64,000 nucleotides of DNA from Macrothele yani (taxonomy: Eukaryota > Arthropoda > Arachnida > Araneae > Macrothelidae), in assembly GCA_039090855.1 (NCBI GenBank), contig CM077007.1, positions 13,813,515 to 13,877,514 on the forward strand. The letters are read 5' to 3'. Below, piece by piece: positions 10,846 through 22,105 of this stretch. The position numbers and the translations under genes were made by a program. The notes beneath the pieces are model-generated. The model saw only the letters and a program-made list of their open reading frames with translations, had not been told where the DNA came from and searched no databases. The stretch's first letter is position 1. Each line of letters begins with the position of its first letter.

Positions 10846-11725
10846 AATGAACATCACAAGCGTGTAGTATTGAATTATATATTCATATACTATGCCAACA
10901 GACATACAAATGATGCCGATTTACCCTGAAGCGGACCTTTTAATAAGCTTGTTTACTTCCACTCTAAAAATTTGTAGCTGTAATTTCCGGTCCGGATGTT
11001 CATAAGAACTTTTTTCATAGCTATGAGAATAAAACAGATTCCCAAAATTTGACTAGATCTTTTTCTCTCTGAATTTGACTAGATCACCCTCTCTGAATCG
11101 TACCTGTTTGTGCGTATCTCATTTCTCAGAACAACGTTTCCCCCATTGTTTGACGACTAATCGTAAGTAAACACGGAACATTACACCAACTCTAACTGCT
11201 GCTAAAAGCTCTTCTTTTTGTAGAAGTGAATGCAAGATTCGTACCCTTTCCTCGTGCCATGGATGATCGCCGCACTATCCTTTCACTTAACAAAACTTTT
11301 TCACTCAAGCAAATTAGGCTCATTCTGGTTAAAGTTGGATACTTTTTTAACAATCCAATTCAAGGCGAAATTAAAATAGAACGCTTCATTAAATTCCAAA
11401 TTGTGTAAGTTAGCAGTGTTGCATCAAGAGAAATATCGCATAGTAGGAAAATTTCGTGAATACATTGGATCTTAATCAACAGCTTTATTTTTTGAAGAGG
11501 AAGTTTACATTAATTTTTTTATTTTCTACAGAACCTTTATTTTTCTACCTGTACTAAAGATGCAGTCGTTACCTATTAGTGTTTTCGTTACAAAATTAAC
11601 CGTAGAATATATATTATATTAATTAATATATATTTGACAAAAGATGTTTTTATCTAAAACGACAAAAGATAACGGTAGTTTGTTGAGATTTGTCAATATA
11701 ATTCTTTTTACCTTTCATATTTCAG
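10846..11725. other. AT-rich DNA upstream of exon 1
   Basis: Presumed intron or 5' flank of the host gene. A 60-codon frame at 11226 has no recognisable feature. AT-rich palindromic sequence occurs near 11610-11640. The polypyrimidine tract and TTTCAG acceptor of exon 1 are at its end. Confidence 0.5.
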
Positions 11726-11886
11726 GAGTCAGGAATGATGTTACGAAATGAGCTTGTAATAGATAGATTATCTCATCTTCAAGTGCCAACCCGATCACAG
11801 ACGCTAAAGCAAGACTACACTACCTTGGAATCGCAAATTAAACAGTTGCAAGAAGCAGTTGAATCTATGGAACGACTTCAGCATAG
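11726..11886 (+). CDS. Host gene exon 1 (of those found): coiled-coil segment
   Basis: A 161-nt exon between a pyrimidine-rich TTTCAG acceptor and a GTAAGC donor, open in frame 1 from its first base. It encodes about 53 residues including LRNELVIDRLSHLQVPTRSQ and LESQIKQLQEAVESMERLQH, a heptad-like, charged helix. It ends with two bases of a codon, which the next exon completes as Arg. Surrounding DNA is open for no such length with splice signals. An ATG occurs four codons in, but nothing shows it is the start, so earlier exons are likely outside what I can recognise. In an F-BAR protein this would be helix near the end of the BAR domain or its coiled-coil extension; that placement is inference. 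Confidence 0.7.
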
Positions 11887-12692
11887 GTAAGCATCTTTCC
11901 TGTCATAAGTTATTCTCTACTCCAACGGTTCCTGGTAAAAGGAATATTACAGTCTCGATTTCATATCTTCATTAATAGCAGAGAAACTAAGAAAGACATC
12001 GCTCCGCTGGCGAACAGAGAAACAAAACACACCCTGATCATTGGTGCCCGTACGTTTCCGGTTAGAAAAGTTTGTTAAAAAGACACAGCATGACTTCTAA
12101 AATGTTCTCTGTCCACGGCAGTAATAGTACTAATGCGCAAAAGGTGGAATGAGACTACGCAAGCTATAACATAATTATGTTCTTAAGTCTGTACCTCACG
12201 GTCATATTATATTACTTTTAAGATATTTTCTTTGCATGCAATTAAGCCTGTTTTATATGCTTAATATGAGTGTTGGGAGTACACGTCCTCTAGTCAGGTT
12301 CATCAATGAGTATCTGTTTTTCTTGAAAAGAGACTCAGATAACGGGAATATGTATTGGTAGTAAGTTATGCACCATGCAAAACAAATGCGGCTTGACTCC
12401 AAAATTATCTTGCCCTATAATTCATGAGTATGAAAATGTACGGTATCGTGCAGTAGCCGCTCGTACTTAGCTGATACAGGAGTCGTATCTAATTTCTATA
12501 GATGTCATTTTTAAGGAAAATTATTGCGTTCTTGTTAAGGTTTCAAACATGTTATTACTGCTGCAACAGTGCAGATATTCAGTGAAATTATGCAGTCACA
12601 AAATCCTAATGAAAAATAAGACACTGATATTTGGTTAATTCTATAGATAATTAACTCTTCATTTCGGGGTTGTTGTTTTTTTCTTTTCTTTA
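11887..12692. other. Intron 1, first part
   Basis: AT-rich with no coding potential; precedes the fold-back MITE. Intron 1 continues to 22484 and holds several transposons. Confidence 0.5.
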
Positions 12693-13083
12693 AGGGTACC
12701 TCAAGGGAAAATGTATCTTATACTTGCAATGTTAATTCGTTTAATAAACCTTTTCTCAAAGACTATTGCGTTCTTGTCTTCTACATTTTGAGCGCAAATA
12801 AATAAAGTCATTAGCTATTATATGGCCCAGCGAAAAATTTGTCGGAAATTCTTTTGAAATTCAGTTTATATCAATCGGAAAGTATTCCGATCTGGCACCC
12901 ATTAAAATAAATTGAATTTTAAAAATTATTTTGACAAATGAAATTACACCTAGGGTATAAATTAGCTAATAACTGTATTTAATCGTGCTCAAAAATTTGA
13001 AGACCAGAACGCAATAATATTTGAGAAAATGTGTATAGAACGAATTAGCATTGCAGTTATACGATAGATTTTCCCTTTAGATC
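12693..13083. mobile_element. Fold-back MITE, about 390 bp
   Basis: Two long arms of about 130 bp are imperfect reverse complements. The left arm has AAGGGAAAATGTATCTTA, later ATGTTAATTCG and TATTGCGTTCTTGTCTTC; the right arm has the complements of AAGGGAAAATCTAT, ATGCTAATTCG and TATTGCGTTCTGGTCTTC. No coding frame is present. Target duplication is not clear. A non-autonomous DNA element inside intron 1. Confidence 0.75.
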
Positions 13084-13734
13084 TTTGAGCTCATCGTTTA
13101 TACTTATTCCAAATTGAAAACACGTTCACCTTTCGTTTTGAAAACATAACTGTTCTCAGTAACCGAAATTAAGTGAGAAACATTCCTCATAAATACATGA
13201 GAAATTCACTAGATTATTCAGAGCAATCAGAATTTTAAAATAATTAAGTACACAATTCTGGTTGCTGTGAATAATCTAATATTCTTAATAAGTCCGCATA
13301 CCCTCCTTTACGAACTAACAAAGAAAAGTCATGTTTTAAGGATGTGTGTTACCAGAAATGCTCAACGCATCGATGAGAGTTCGAAGTTCGATCGGAAGAG
13401 AAAAATTGAAGATTATAGTTTTCAGTTCTGGGCAGTATATTATCTCTCGCTTTCTGGTAGTGCTGTTCCGATACCTCGCCTTTTATGTATGAGTGTCACT
13501 TGCCTGGGTGCATAGAAATCGTGCCTGGGTGCATAGAAATCGCGTGCACAAAGAAGCTGATAGGTCACATCGGGTACACAAAGAGCTGAAAATTCACGTA
13601 AAAATGTTAAGCTACCCAAACAAGCAAATAAAAATGTATAGGGAAAAAGACGTATTGTTGCAAGATCAAGTTTTACCTGCGACTAATCTTCCAGACAACC
13701 TTAGATATTGCATAACTTATTATACGCCACAGCT
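13084..13734. other. Intronic DNA between the MITE and the Tc1 element
   Basis: Two overlapping open frames (13267-13515 and 13493-13747) have no recognisable domain. A short duplicated GCCTGGGTGCATAGAAATCG motif occurs at about 13502 and 13523. Confidence 0.45.
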
Positions 13735-13794
13735 ATATCTACCCTAACGAACACAATGAATTTATCGTTCTAATATCAGATATACACTATCTCC

Positions 13795-15004
13795 CAACAA
13801 GTAATTGGACACCCCTGCAATCGACGAAATCTGCGGTCCTGATACACGTTACTGCCGCCGCCGTTAAATATCGTGTGGGAAACAACAACGCAACCAGTCG
13901 CATGCAAGATGCCACGCGGTTCGGAGCTCTCTGATTTCGAGAAAGGTGTAATCGTCGGGTATCACAGAAATGGCCGATCCATACGTGACATATCCAGCTA
14001 GTTGAAGTACCCAAAATCGACATTGGCCTACGTGATTGGCAAGTGGAAGATGAGAGGTGACTGACGGAATGTGCCCCGACAGGGCAGACCCACAAAACTG
14101 GGAGTTAGAGACCGACGGGTGCTGGCTAGAAAAATTCTCGAAATACCGCACCAAATCGATGACCCACATCCGCGAGGACTTTCAACAGGCATTCAGGAGT
14201 GTTTTTTCGATAAATACCATCCGTAAGGAAGCCCATCTGCTCGGTTATCATGGACGTGCTGCCGCCCACAAGCCTTTGATCACCAAGTCCAATAGCGCTG
14301 CTCGCCTAACGTGGTGCAAAGAACGTCGACAGTGGACCGTTGAACAGTGGAAACAGGTTCTCTGGAGCGACGAATCAAGGTTCACCCTCTACCGTTCGGA
14401 TGGCAGGGTCTGGGTTTGGCGTCTGCCTGGAGAACGCCTCCTGCCCGAATGTCTTGTGCCAACTGTGAAGTTCGGCGGCGGTGGAATTATGCTTTGGGGA
14501 TGTTTCTCCTGGTATGGCACGGGACCCTTGGTCGCAATTCCTGGTAGACTCAACGCCGAGACCTGCTGTACCATTTTGGATAAACATGTGCTTCCTACGT
14601 TGTGGCAGTTTTATGGGGCGGACCCATGTTACCTTCAGGATGACAATGCCACCTGTCATGTTGCGAGGTCCACCATGGCTTGGTATGGTGACAATGGGGT
14701 TAATCGAATGGACTGGCCTGCGCAGACCCCGGACCTTAACCCTATCGAGCACCTCTGGGACGAGTTGGAGCGTCGACTTAAGGGGTGCCCCCACCGTCCA
14801 AAATCGGTGAAGGAACTGACCTGTCTTCTCCAAGCCGAGTGAAAGAAAATACCGCTAGCTGTCGTACAATGCCTGGTTGAGAGTATACCGCGGAGGGTCG
14901 CAGCTGTAATCGCCGCTCGTGGAGGCTCCACCAACTATTGAAGGTGAATAAACTTCGTTTTCCTTTGCTATCACATGTGTCCAATTACTTGTTGGTAGAT
15001 AGTG
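13795..15004 (+). mobile_element. Tc1-like transposon, complete ends
   Basis: Inverted terminal repeats of 28 bp or more (CACTATCTCCCAACAAGTAA at left, its complement with one change at right) are bounded by TA on both sides. About 1.21 kb, a standard Tc1 size. The transposase is nearly readable throughout, so this is one of the younger copies in the window. It sits in intron 1. Confidence 0.92.
13909..14941 (+). pseudogene. Tc1 transposase, disabled by stops
   Basis: The start at 13909 reads MPRGSELSDFEKGVIVGYHR, a paired-like helix-turn-helix. An in-frame TAG (about 13999), a TGA (about 14060) and a frameshift near 14170 interrupt the N-terminal half. From 14057 a 261-codon frame holds the catalytic domain: WSDESRF (Asp 1), [23 protein letters not shown] (Asp 2) and [11 protein letters not shown] (Glu), with 34 residues between Asp 2 and Glu. 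A TGA at 14840 cuts off the last 33 codons, which continue in frame and end in the family-typical AARGGSTNY. All three catalytic residues remain; only stops and the frameshift kill it. Confidence 0.9.
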
Positions 15005-15475
15005 TATATCTTTTCAATATCTACCCTAACGAACGCAATGAATTTCAAGTTTCTATCCTAGACTGTTGATAGCATGTTTGATTAGAATGCATTGATGACT
15101 CAACTGCACCAGCAATTGGCAAAAGCGGACTGGGTAGTGGATATCAGGCCAAAAGCATTGGGCTTAAACTTGAAAGTTAGAAAAAGGGAAGGCGGTGTAT
15201 CAAAAACAGTGTCTGACTCATAGACACTGCATGATCCAGACACTGTTTTTTGCAGAACATTTGTTACGTACAATGGTGTACAAAAATATTGCATCGCCTA
15301 CAAAAATCCTGAAGTTCTAAGCTTAACTCTTTTTTTAACTAAATAGTTTTCATAGTTATTTTATCGTTTTGGTGTCATTAGATGCGAAATGTAACGGAGA
15401 TTTCAAACTGTCTTAGTTTTCCCTGTAGCATCTGTTCTTAAGATATGACATAAAATATGGGGTTTCACAAACACA

Positions 15476-15695
15476 TTGATTTTTTTTTTTGAAGGTTTAA
15501 CGACCACCGTGAGCAACTCAATGGGCTATAAGCAGTCGCTCGTCCCTAATTTAGGGCAACTGGCTCCAGGGAAGGGAGAGAGCCAGTGCAGTAAGACAAA
15601 CACAACATCCATGCCTCACCGGGATTCGAACCCGGACCCCTGTCGGACGAATGATCAGAAGCCATCGCTTAGACCACTGCGCCACCGGGGCGGCC
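15476..15695 (-). mobile_element. SINE family A inserted in the Tc1 element
   Basis: On the minus strand: GCCGCCCCGGTGGCGCAGTG (box A region), later GGGTTCGAATCCCGG (box B), a CTGGCTCTCTCCCTTCCCTG body, GAGTTGCTCACGGTGG, then a poly-A tail seen as the T run at 15479. It is nearly complete and has low divergence from the copies at 38 and 48.9 kb. Confidence 0.9.
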
Positions 15696-15884
15696 ATTGA
15701 AATTCACATTAGCTGCGTATCAGTTGTTACAGCCAATCATATACATTCTTTTACCAGATTGGCTGCTTCCTAATGCTTTCCTAATGCTACTGCAACCTTT
15801 ATAAGGGTTGACACAAAGCTACTAGAGCATTGTAGTGGTCGTCTCTTGTTGTTATTAGGGTATAATTTGTGTACATTCTCAATA

Positions 15885-16898
15885 ATGGTTAAAACTGCGG
15901 AATTTGTCCATAGCTGACAGAGTAAAAATAGTTGTTCTGTATGAAAAGGGATATTCTTCAAGGCAAATCGCTGAAAGAGTAGGCTGTAATCAGTCTACAG
16001 TTATTAGGTTACAAAAGAAATTAAAAGACACTGCTGATATTAAAAATATGCGTCGCAGCGAAAGGACCATATCCATTACAACCAGGCAGGATAGAGTGCT
16101 CAGAAAGTTAAGTTTGGTAGACAGGAGGCTCAATTCACCTGAATTGCTTCAAAGATGGTCTGAAGTGACTAATGTTACTGTTAGTAGAAGATTGGTTCAC
16201 TATGACTTACGTGGCTGCAAAGGCAGGCGTAAACCTCTGTTAACTGCAAATCAAAGACAGTGTATATACTTCAATGGGCAAACCAGCATGTCTAATGGAC
16301 CACCAGGCAATGGGAAAATGTTCTTTTCAGTGGTGAATCAGAATTTTCCATTAATGGGAATGAGAGTAGCGCCTATTTAAGGAGATTCAAGCATGAAGAA
16401 TTCTATCCAAGTTGCTTAGTGACTGCTGTTAAGCATCAGGTGAAGGTCATGGTTTGGATCTGCATGTGTGCTCATTGCGTTGGGAACCTCCATATTTTCG
16501 ATGGTACGGTAAATGCCCAGAAATACACCTCAATATTAGAAAACAAGATGCTACCATCATCTTAGAAGACTTTATGACAGCAATTTTATTTTTCAAGATG
16601 ACAATGCTCTCTTTCATCGTGCTAAAGTAGTGAGAAAAAGTGGTTTCAGGTAAAAAGTGTCCAGCACCTTAATTGGCCATCACAGCCACCGGACTTAAAC
16701 CCGATCGAAAATTTTTGGTTCAAAGTGTTGTATGAATTATAAAAAAAGAAGTTAACCACCAAAATTTAACTCAATCAAGATGTAATTCAAATTTCGAATC
16801 CTATTATTCAACCCAATCTTTTACAAAACATTGTTCGCAGTATGCGATCAAGATGCAAAGCTGTGATTGAAGCTAAAGGCTGGGCAACAAAATATTAG
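15885..16898 (+). pseudogene. Tc1-like transposase, disabled
   Basis: A frameshift after the first six codons leads into SIADRVKIVVLYEKGYSSRQ and VGCNQSTVIRLQKKL, a helix-turn-helix. The catalytic half is in another frame: ENVLFSGESEFSINGNE, where the first catalytic Asp (normally SDES) is Gly; then [21 protein letters not shown] (Asp 2 kept) and [12 protein letters not shown] (Glu kept). The reading ends AKGWATKY and stop. At least three frame changes plus the D-to-G change make it inactive. Confidence 0.85.
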
Positions 16899-17225
16899 GT
16901 ACATTTTATAATTTTGCTTCATTATATTTCTGTATTTAAATGTTATTTCATTCCTTATGAATTACAAGAACCATTTATTGCTGTAAACCTTAGTATTGGA
17001 TAAATGATCATTTTCATAATAATTTCGAACTGGTCATGATTTTTGTAATCTTAAGAACAGAAATAGCTACAGGAAAGCCTAAGACATTTATGAAATCTCC
17101 ATTAAATTTCGCATCTAATGACATATGAACGATGAAATGAATATGAAAATTAGTTAGTTCGAAAAAGGGTTAAACTTAAAAATTCACGGTTTTTGCAGGT
17201 GATGCAGTACTTTGGCACACCACTG

Positions 17226-17936
17226 TAGTTCGTCCTTTTTTCTGAAGTCGTCGAAGTGGCAAACAATCTTTGCCGTCTTAGTATAACTTGGTTTTCTTCT
17301 ACAAGAATATTGAAGTACAAGTATATACCTCTTTTTTTATTGGGTTAGCATAAGGTTTACCGTCACAGATAATGGAGGCTTACCGGGAGTTCTCTCGGTA
17401 TCCCGGCAGCCCAATTCGCGCCCCGTGGGAAGTTACGAAAGGCGCCGTTGCCTGTACGAGAAACTATTTCGCATATTACAATGGATATTCCATAATTTTT
17501 GCAACGCTGTCACATCCATCACCATGAAGTATTGCTTTGTTGTTTTCAGCGAAAGAATCAATTTTTTTCATGGTCGAACATTTGTGCTTCGCGTTTATAG
17601 AATCTTCGGACGCTCATGAGCAGACATGAAGCAATAAAAAACTGCACTTCATGAAAAGTTCTCATAACTTATTGCCAGCATTTCCTGAAGAAGAAGAATT
17701 TATTTTTTACATAAAAAAGTAAATTACCCTTCGTTATACCGTCGAACTCACATATAACGAGCTCGCATAATACGACGTTCCACATAAAATAAAGGTTTTT
17801 TTGATCCCTTAAACTTCGTTATGTTCTTCCTTGTTATTTTAACCGCATATTACGAACATTATGTTTTGGGGAAAACCCACATATATCGAAAATCATCACG
17901 GTTATCTGCAAACAAAAGTGCAATTCACCCAGTTCT

Positions 17937-17940
<4 letters not shown>
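17226..17940. other. Intronic DNA, nothing recognised
   Basis: Unrecognised sequence with a short GC-rich patch at 17375-17450. No tRNA boxes or inverted ends were found. Confidence 0.5.

Positions 17941-18002
<62 letters not shown>
17941..18002. repeat. (TC)n microsatellite
   Basis: About 30 uninterrupted TC dinucleotides. Confidence 0.97.
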
Positions 18003-18004
<2 letters not shown>

Positions 18005-18371
18005 ACTGGAAAATCAGGAATTACCTGCTGGTGACAATTCCTGTGGTTCCGATAGAGATAGGTCAGTTTGCATGAAGACACAAATGTTTCAGTTGTTTTT
18101 ACAACCTCCAGCTAACCTCCACCCCCTCCCTGATTACTATACATACATCTCGTAGGCAAATGGTGTCTTTTATCCCCTCTCCTCGTCACACTTCAATTAC
18201 TTAATTTCCGTTTAGAAAATCTAAAGTTCTTTTTGCATCTAGAAAAGTCTTAACACCCGTGTCAGAGGAAGTTTTAGAACCTTTAAAACAGCTATCATGA
18301 CAAGGTTATGCTCGTCCTGCACTTCAGGTGATTGCGTTGTGACGTTCATGTCCAAATCACCATCGTAAGAC

Positions 18372-18897
18372 CAAGGAGGTTAGAATAATATTTCTGTAGA
18401 AGCCCTGAGTCTCTTAACCGTGAAGTCGCAAACTGTGGGAATTTGACGTTGTTTACATTACACCTATGCAGTTTCAAGCGAGTGTATTTTGGAATACTGT
18501 GGTTTTTGGTTGCAGAAACCGTGTTAATATCAAACCGGAATGAATTATACTTCTTATACGAGTCAAGTTTTCGATTTTAACGTTATGTTTTGTTTAGAAA
18601 TTGCACTAACGTTCGTGTATTTCAATTTAAAATAAAAATGGGAAGGAGCGTCAAAATAATGAAAATTTTTATAAATTCAGCATTTTCTCGCACATTGACA
18701 ACCAGTTACGATGCGAAATCGGTAACATTTGCGACAAAAGAAGGTGATTCGGCCCACACAAAATGCATTGCGATAGCATTGAAAAGCATCCGCTTTCCCA
18801 CACTTTCACGGCCGTCTCTCGCGGTTACAGGCTTCACGCAAAGTGGTACTGCTCCATTAACAAGAACATCTCCAGATATCTTATTCTAACCTCCTTG
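18372..18897. mobile_element. 526-bp MITE with 8-bp target duplication
   Basis: Terminal inverted repeats (CAAGGAGGTTAGAATAATAT at left; the right end reads CAAGGAGGTTAGAATAAGAT on the minus strand) match at 19 of 20 positions. They are flanked by the exact 8-bp direct repeat CGTAAGAC at 18364-18371 and 18898-18905. An internal 99-codon frame shows no known domain. The 8-bp duplication points to a hAT- or P-type transposase in trans. Confidence 0.88.
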
Positions 18898-18905
18898 CGT
18901 AAGAC

Positions 18906-19325
18906 TACCTGATCACCACGTTTCTTTGTATCTGCACCATAGCAGCGTGTTGAAATTATTATTCGTAAACCAGCTGGAATAATCTCCATAAATTCTACCA
19001 GATTTTTTAATGCGCAATGTTTTTAATTTTTAAAATTTGGGGAATGTTGCGGTAGACGCTTTTCCTATTCCTCATAAAGAAATTCGTCTGTACTACCGAA
19101 TCAGAACGCTTTCAAGTAGTTCCCGATTTTCCGTGTATCGTTCCTCTTTGTTTACATGCAACCTCCACGATTCCTTTCTTGTACTCGACACTACCTTCAC
19201 CGCGGAATTAATCAGACACTACCTTCATATATAGAAATCTGACAAATGTAACTTCATAGCGTTAGCACGGGAAGAGTAAGAGACAGTGCCTCCTCTAAAT
19301 CCCTGTCTCCATGCTGATATACATA
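18906..19325. other. Intronic DNA, nothing recognised
   Basis: A 65-codon frame without features; no repeats seen. Confidence 0.45.
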
Positions 19326-19743
19326 TACACGATCGTATCAGAATAATATGACCACTCCTTACCTAATAATGGGAATAACCACCCTTGGCCCGGATGACCG
19401 TGGCGAGATAGCGTGGTATGGACGCAATGAGACCTGGAAAGTTCCCCGAGGCACACATGCCCATTCAGACTGCAGTAGAGCACGGGGGTCCCGGAAATGG
19501 CGTGGTTGTGAGTCGGCGCATCGAACTTGTTGATCCAAATAGTCCCACAAGTGCTCTATGGGATTGAGGTCGGGCAATTTCGTCGGCCAAGGGAGAACGG
19601 AGGCATCGCCGTCGTGTTGCCGGAACCAGTCGCGCACCCCCTTAGCGACATGGCAGGGCACATTGTCCTGTTGATAGACACCATCACCACCAGGGTAAAC
19701 GTCCAACGTGAAGGGATGCATGTGGTCAGCGAGGATGGACAGG

Positions 19744-19796
19744 TAGCTATTGGCGTTCAGGGACCCATCCACCGGGTCCCTGAACGCCAATGGCTA
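19744..19796. repeat. 23-bp-arm hairpin inside the Tc1 copy
   Basis: Arms TAGCTATTGGCGTTCAGGGA.. and their complement match at 22 of 23 positions, with a 7-nt loop. The sister element at 61.45 kb has only one arm, so the second arms were created here. Confidence 0.93.
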
Positions 19797-20099
19797 CAGC
19801 GGTCCACGTTATAACAGGAAAACATCCCCCAGATATGCACACTGCCACCGTCGGCCTGTACTTGACCAACAATTGTGTCCGGGCTTTGGATCTCATGTGT
19901 CTGACGCCTTATCCGCCGTCGCCCGTCACTGCTGTGGTATAGAAACCTCGATTCGTCGGAAAAAGTAATATTTTGTCACTCTTCCACTGTCCAATGACTG
20001 TAGTCCCATGCGAACTGTAGGCATCGTTGCCGATGGACCTGGGTTAACATGGGCGCCTTGACGCAGCGTCGACTCCGGAGACCCATGCGTAAGAGGGTT

Positions 20100-20169
20100 C
20101 ACTGTACTATTATAATAGTACAGTGTGAAATGTACTATTATAATAGTACACTGTACTATACAATAGTAC
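20100..20169. repeat. Cluster of palindromes around GTACTATTATAATAGTAC
   Basis: A perfect 26-bp palindrome at 20100-20125, a second exact 18-bp palindrome at 20132-20149, and a third 17-bp version at 20153-20169, in tandem. Not present in the sister Tc1 copy. Confidence 0.93.
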
Positions 20170-20440
20170 AAATGAACGCAGGGTGCCCCAGCGTTCATTT
20201 CCGTCAATTGCTGCACTGTTGCATGTCGATTGCCCTTTACCAGTCGACGGAAGTGACTTTCTCTTCTAGGGTCGATAACCTTTGGGGTTCCTCAGTTATG
20301 ACGTCAGAAGTACTTGGTGTGCCAGCGATCCATTCTTGGTACATCCTTACTACAGCACCTCGCGAACAAGCCACGAAGCCGTAACATGAAGCCGTAACCG
20401 TAACTGCGATAATGACAATTTGTTCAGAAAAGCTTGGCAC

Positions 20441-22105
20441 CACTACTCTTTTGCAATTTACTCTTTAATTTTTAAGTAATTGCCCTTTTTTAGTATCATA
20501 TAGCACAGAAGTCAATATCAGTTAGCATTCGTAAGTATAAACAATTCAACAGTTCTGCCTTTTTGGAAGTTTGGTCATTTTCAATCCTAGATTTAAAGCC
20601 TGAATATTTCGCTATAAAAAAATTTCAGCCTTCAAAATTTCGAAAAATTTGTTTTTATCCAACTCCTCCAAACTTTTTCAGCACCTCTATCTCCACCTAT
20701 CTCTACCTAATCTCAAATTCCTGGATAAACCCCTGGTTACTAACTCCCCGGTTCTGGTGCTCTTGACACAAAATCGGTTGTTTGTGCCCAGCAGTAAAAA
20801 CGGAGAAATGGACGGTCGATTTCTGTACCTCAGCTGTTGCAGAGTTCGATGCTCTGTCCTGATGGTGGATTCTGCATTGTATTGATAAGTCACAGCGTTC
20901 ACGTTAATCCACCTACAGCTAACACTAGCCATTTATCTTGCTTCTCCCGCATGTTTCTGTCCATTATTCGAATGTTACGTTGTTCGACTCCTTCATTACT
21001 GTGTTGCTTATACAGCCTGCCGCAATTTATGACATTCGGAATAGATGAACCGAAGCCTCAGCCAGTATCGATCATCCCTGTTAAAAATTACGTCAAATAA
21101 ATTCCTTCATCATATTTTTTCCCATTGATCCGTTGAAAATTGAGTCATCTGAGTGGTTTTTATTATTCATAACTCGCCACGCCACAACAACTAGTCGCTT
21201 CTCTCTCTCTGCTGCTGCTGCTGGAAATTAGGTCAGCTGCGTGCTTTTTCTCCTTAGAACATGCTGCCACATCACTACAACTAGTTGCCGCTGAAAATTG
21301 AGTAAGCAGCATAGTCCTATTGTGCTCACACAGTCGATGCTTATCGAAGCTTATTGAAGTAGTCATAATTTTATTTTATTTTATCTTCATTTCGTTTTTT
21401 AATATATATTTATTTTATTTTATTTTATTTCATTTTTTTTTTTTGAAAACTCGGTGTAAGGAACTAATCTATCTCGAAGTTTGGTCTTTGTGATGCAAAT
21501 GTTAAACGCACGCATTTCTATATTCTTACTTTAGATGCATTGTTATGTTTATTTGCACCCTTCATTTAAGTGTCGTGTATCCAATATGAGTTTCGTCGGT
21601 ATTAAATTTTTCGATTGCCTTGAGAAATGTGAACATACTTAATATACTCAAGAAACGCATATAACGTATTAAGTCCATTTATTTTTGTGGTGTAATAAGC
21701 ACAAAGATTCGCCAAGCTTTCGCACTCCACTGGGTAGCTTTTTCAAGAAAGGCAATGTTAGACATGAAAGTGCAGCGAATCAGAACACGTAAGAAGCAAA
21801 GATGATTTTTTGAAAATAACGTGGGTAACGTCACGAACATATTATATGAATTTTTGTCACACAATTATATGGCGTGCCGCGATGTGTTTCCTCTTTTAAT
21901 AACGCATGCCAAACCATTGGTAGTTCAGTAGAGAACATATCATTGCATGCTGGTTTAGTAGAGAGGATTTCGACTGTTTCCCTGATGGTAGTCTCTTTAA
22001 AGTTCGTGTAAGGGGCAATTCTTCTGATACTATTCCATAAAGGTGAATATCTGTGCTTATTACATTACAAAAATAAACGGATTTAGCACACTATATGCGT
22101 CTCTT
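20441..22105. other. Intronic DNA with simple AT repeats
   Basis: Contains TTTTA-rich low-complexity sequence at 21370-21440 and a short CTG-repeat near 21210. Several 60-90-codon frames have no recognisable motif. No transposon ends were found. Confidence 0.5.

Larger units (their letters stand above)
15271..17225 (+). mobile_element. Tc1-like transposon with about 175-bp terminal inverted repeats
   Basis: Arms at 15271-15444 and 17048-17225 are imperfect reverse complements. The outer ends read CAATGGTGTACAAAAATATT and the complement of a similar string, and the inner ends share ATCTTAAGAACAGA. Both ends abut TA. Long repeats of this kind occur in Tc1 elements with internal direct repeats at each end (IR/DR type). 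The transposase is in the middle, and a SINE is inserted between the left arm and the coding region. Confidence 0.85.
19326..20440 (-). mobile_element. Tc1-like transposon, minus strand, with extra hairpins
   Basis: The left end carries GTATCAGAATAATATGACCA, the terminal repeat also seen at 61.05 kb. On the minus strand the frame at 19359-19790 has YQQDNVPCHVAKGVRDWF (Asp 2) and [18 protein letters not shown] (Glu). The N-terminal SRGAVVRMYQEWI helix is near 20340. The middle of the gene is broken and contains two local inverted duplications (19744-19796 and 20100-20169) absent from the sister copy. The right terminal repeat is not recognisable. Pseudogene. Confidence 0.85.

Noticed and set aside
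14375..14833. 152-codon minus-strand frame
   Set aside because: Antisense shadow of the Tc1 transposase at 13909-14941.
18590..18889. 99-codon frame as a small gene
   Set aside because: It lies entirely within a MITE and has no known domain.
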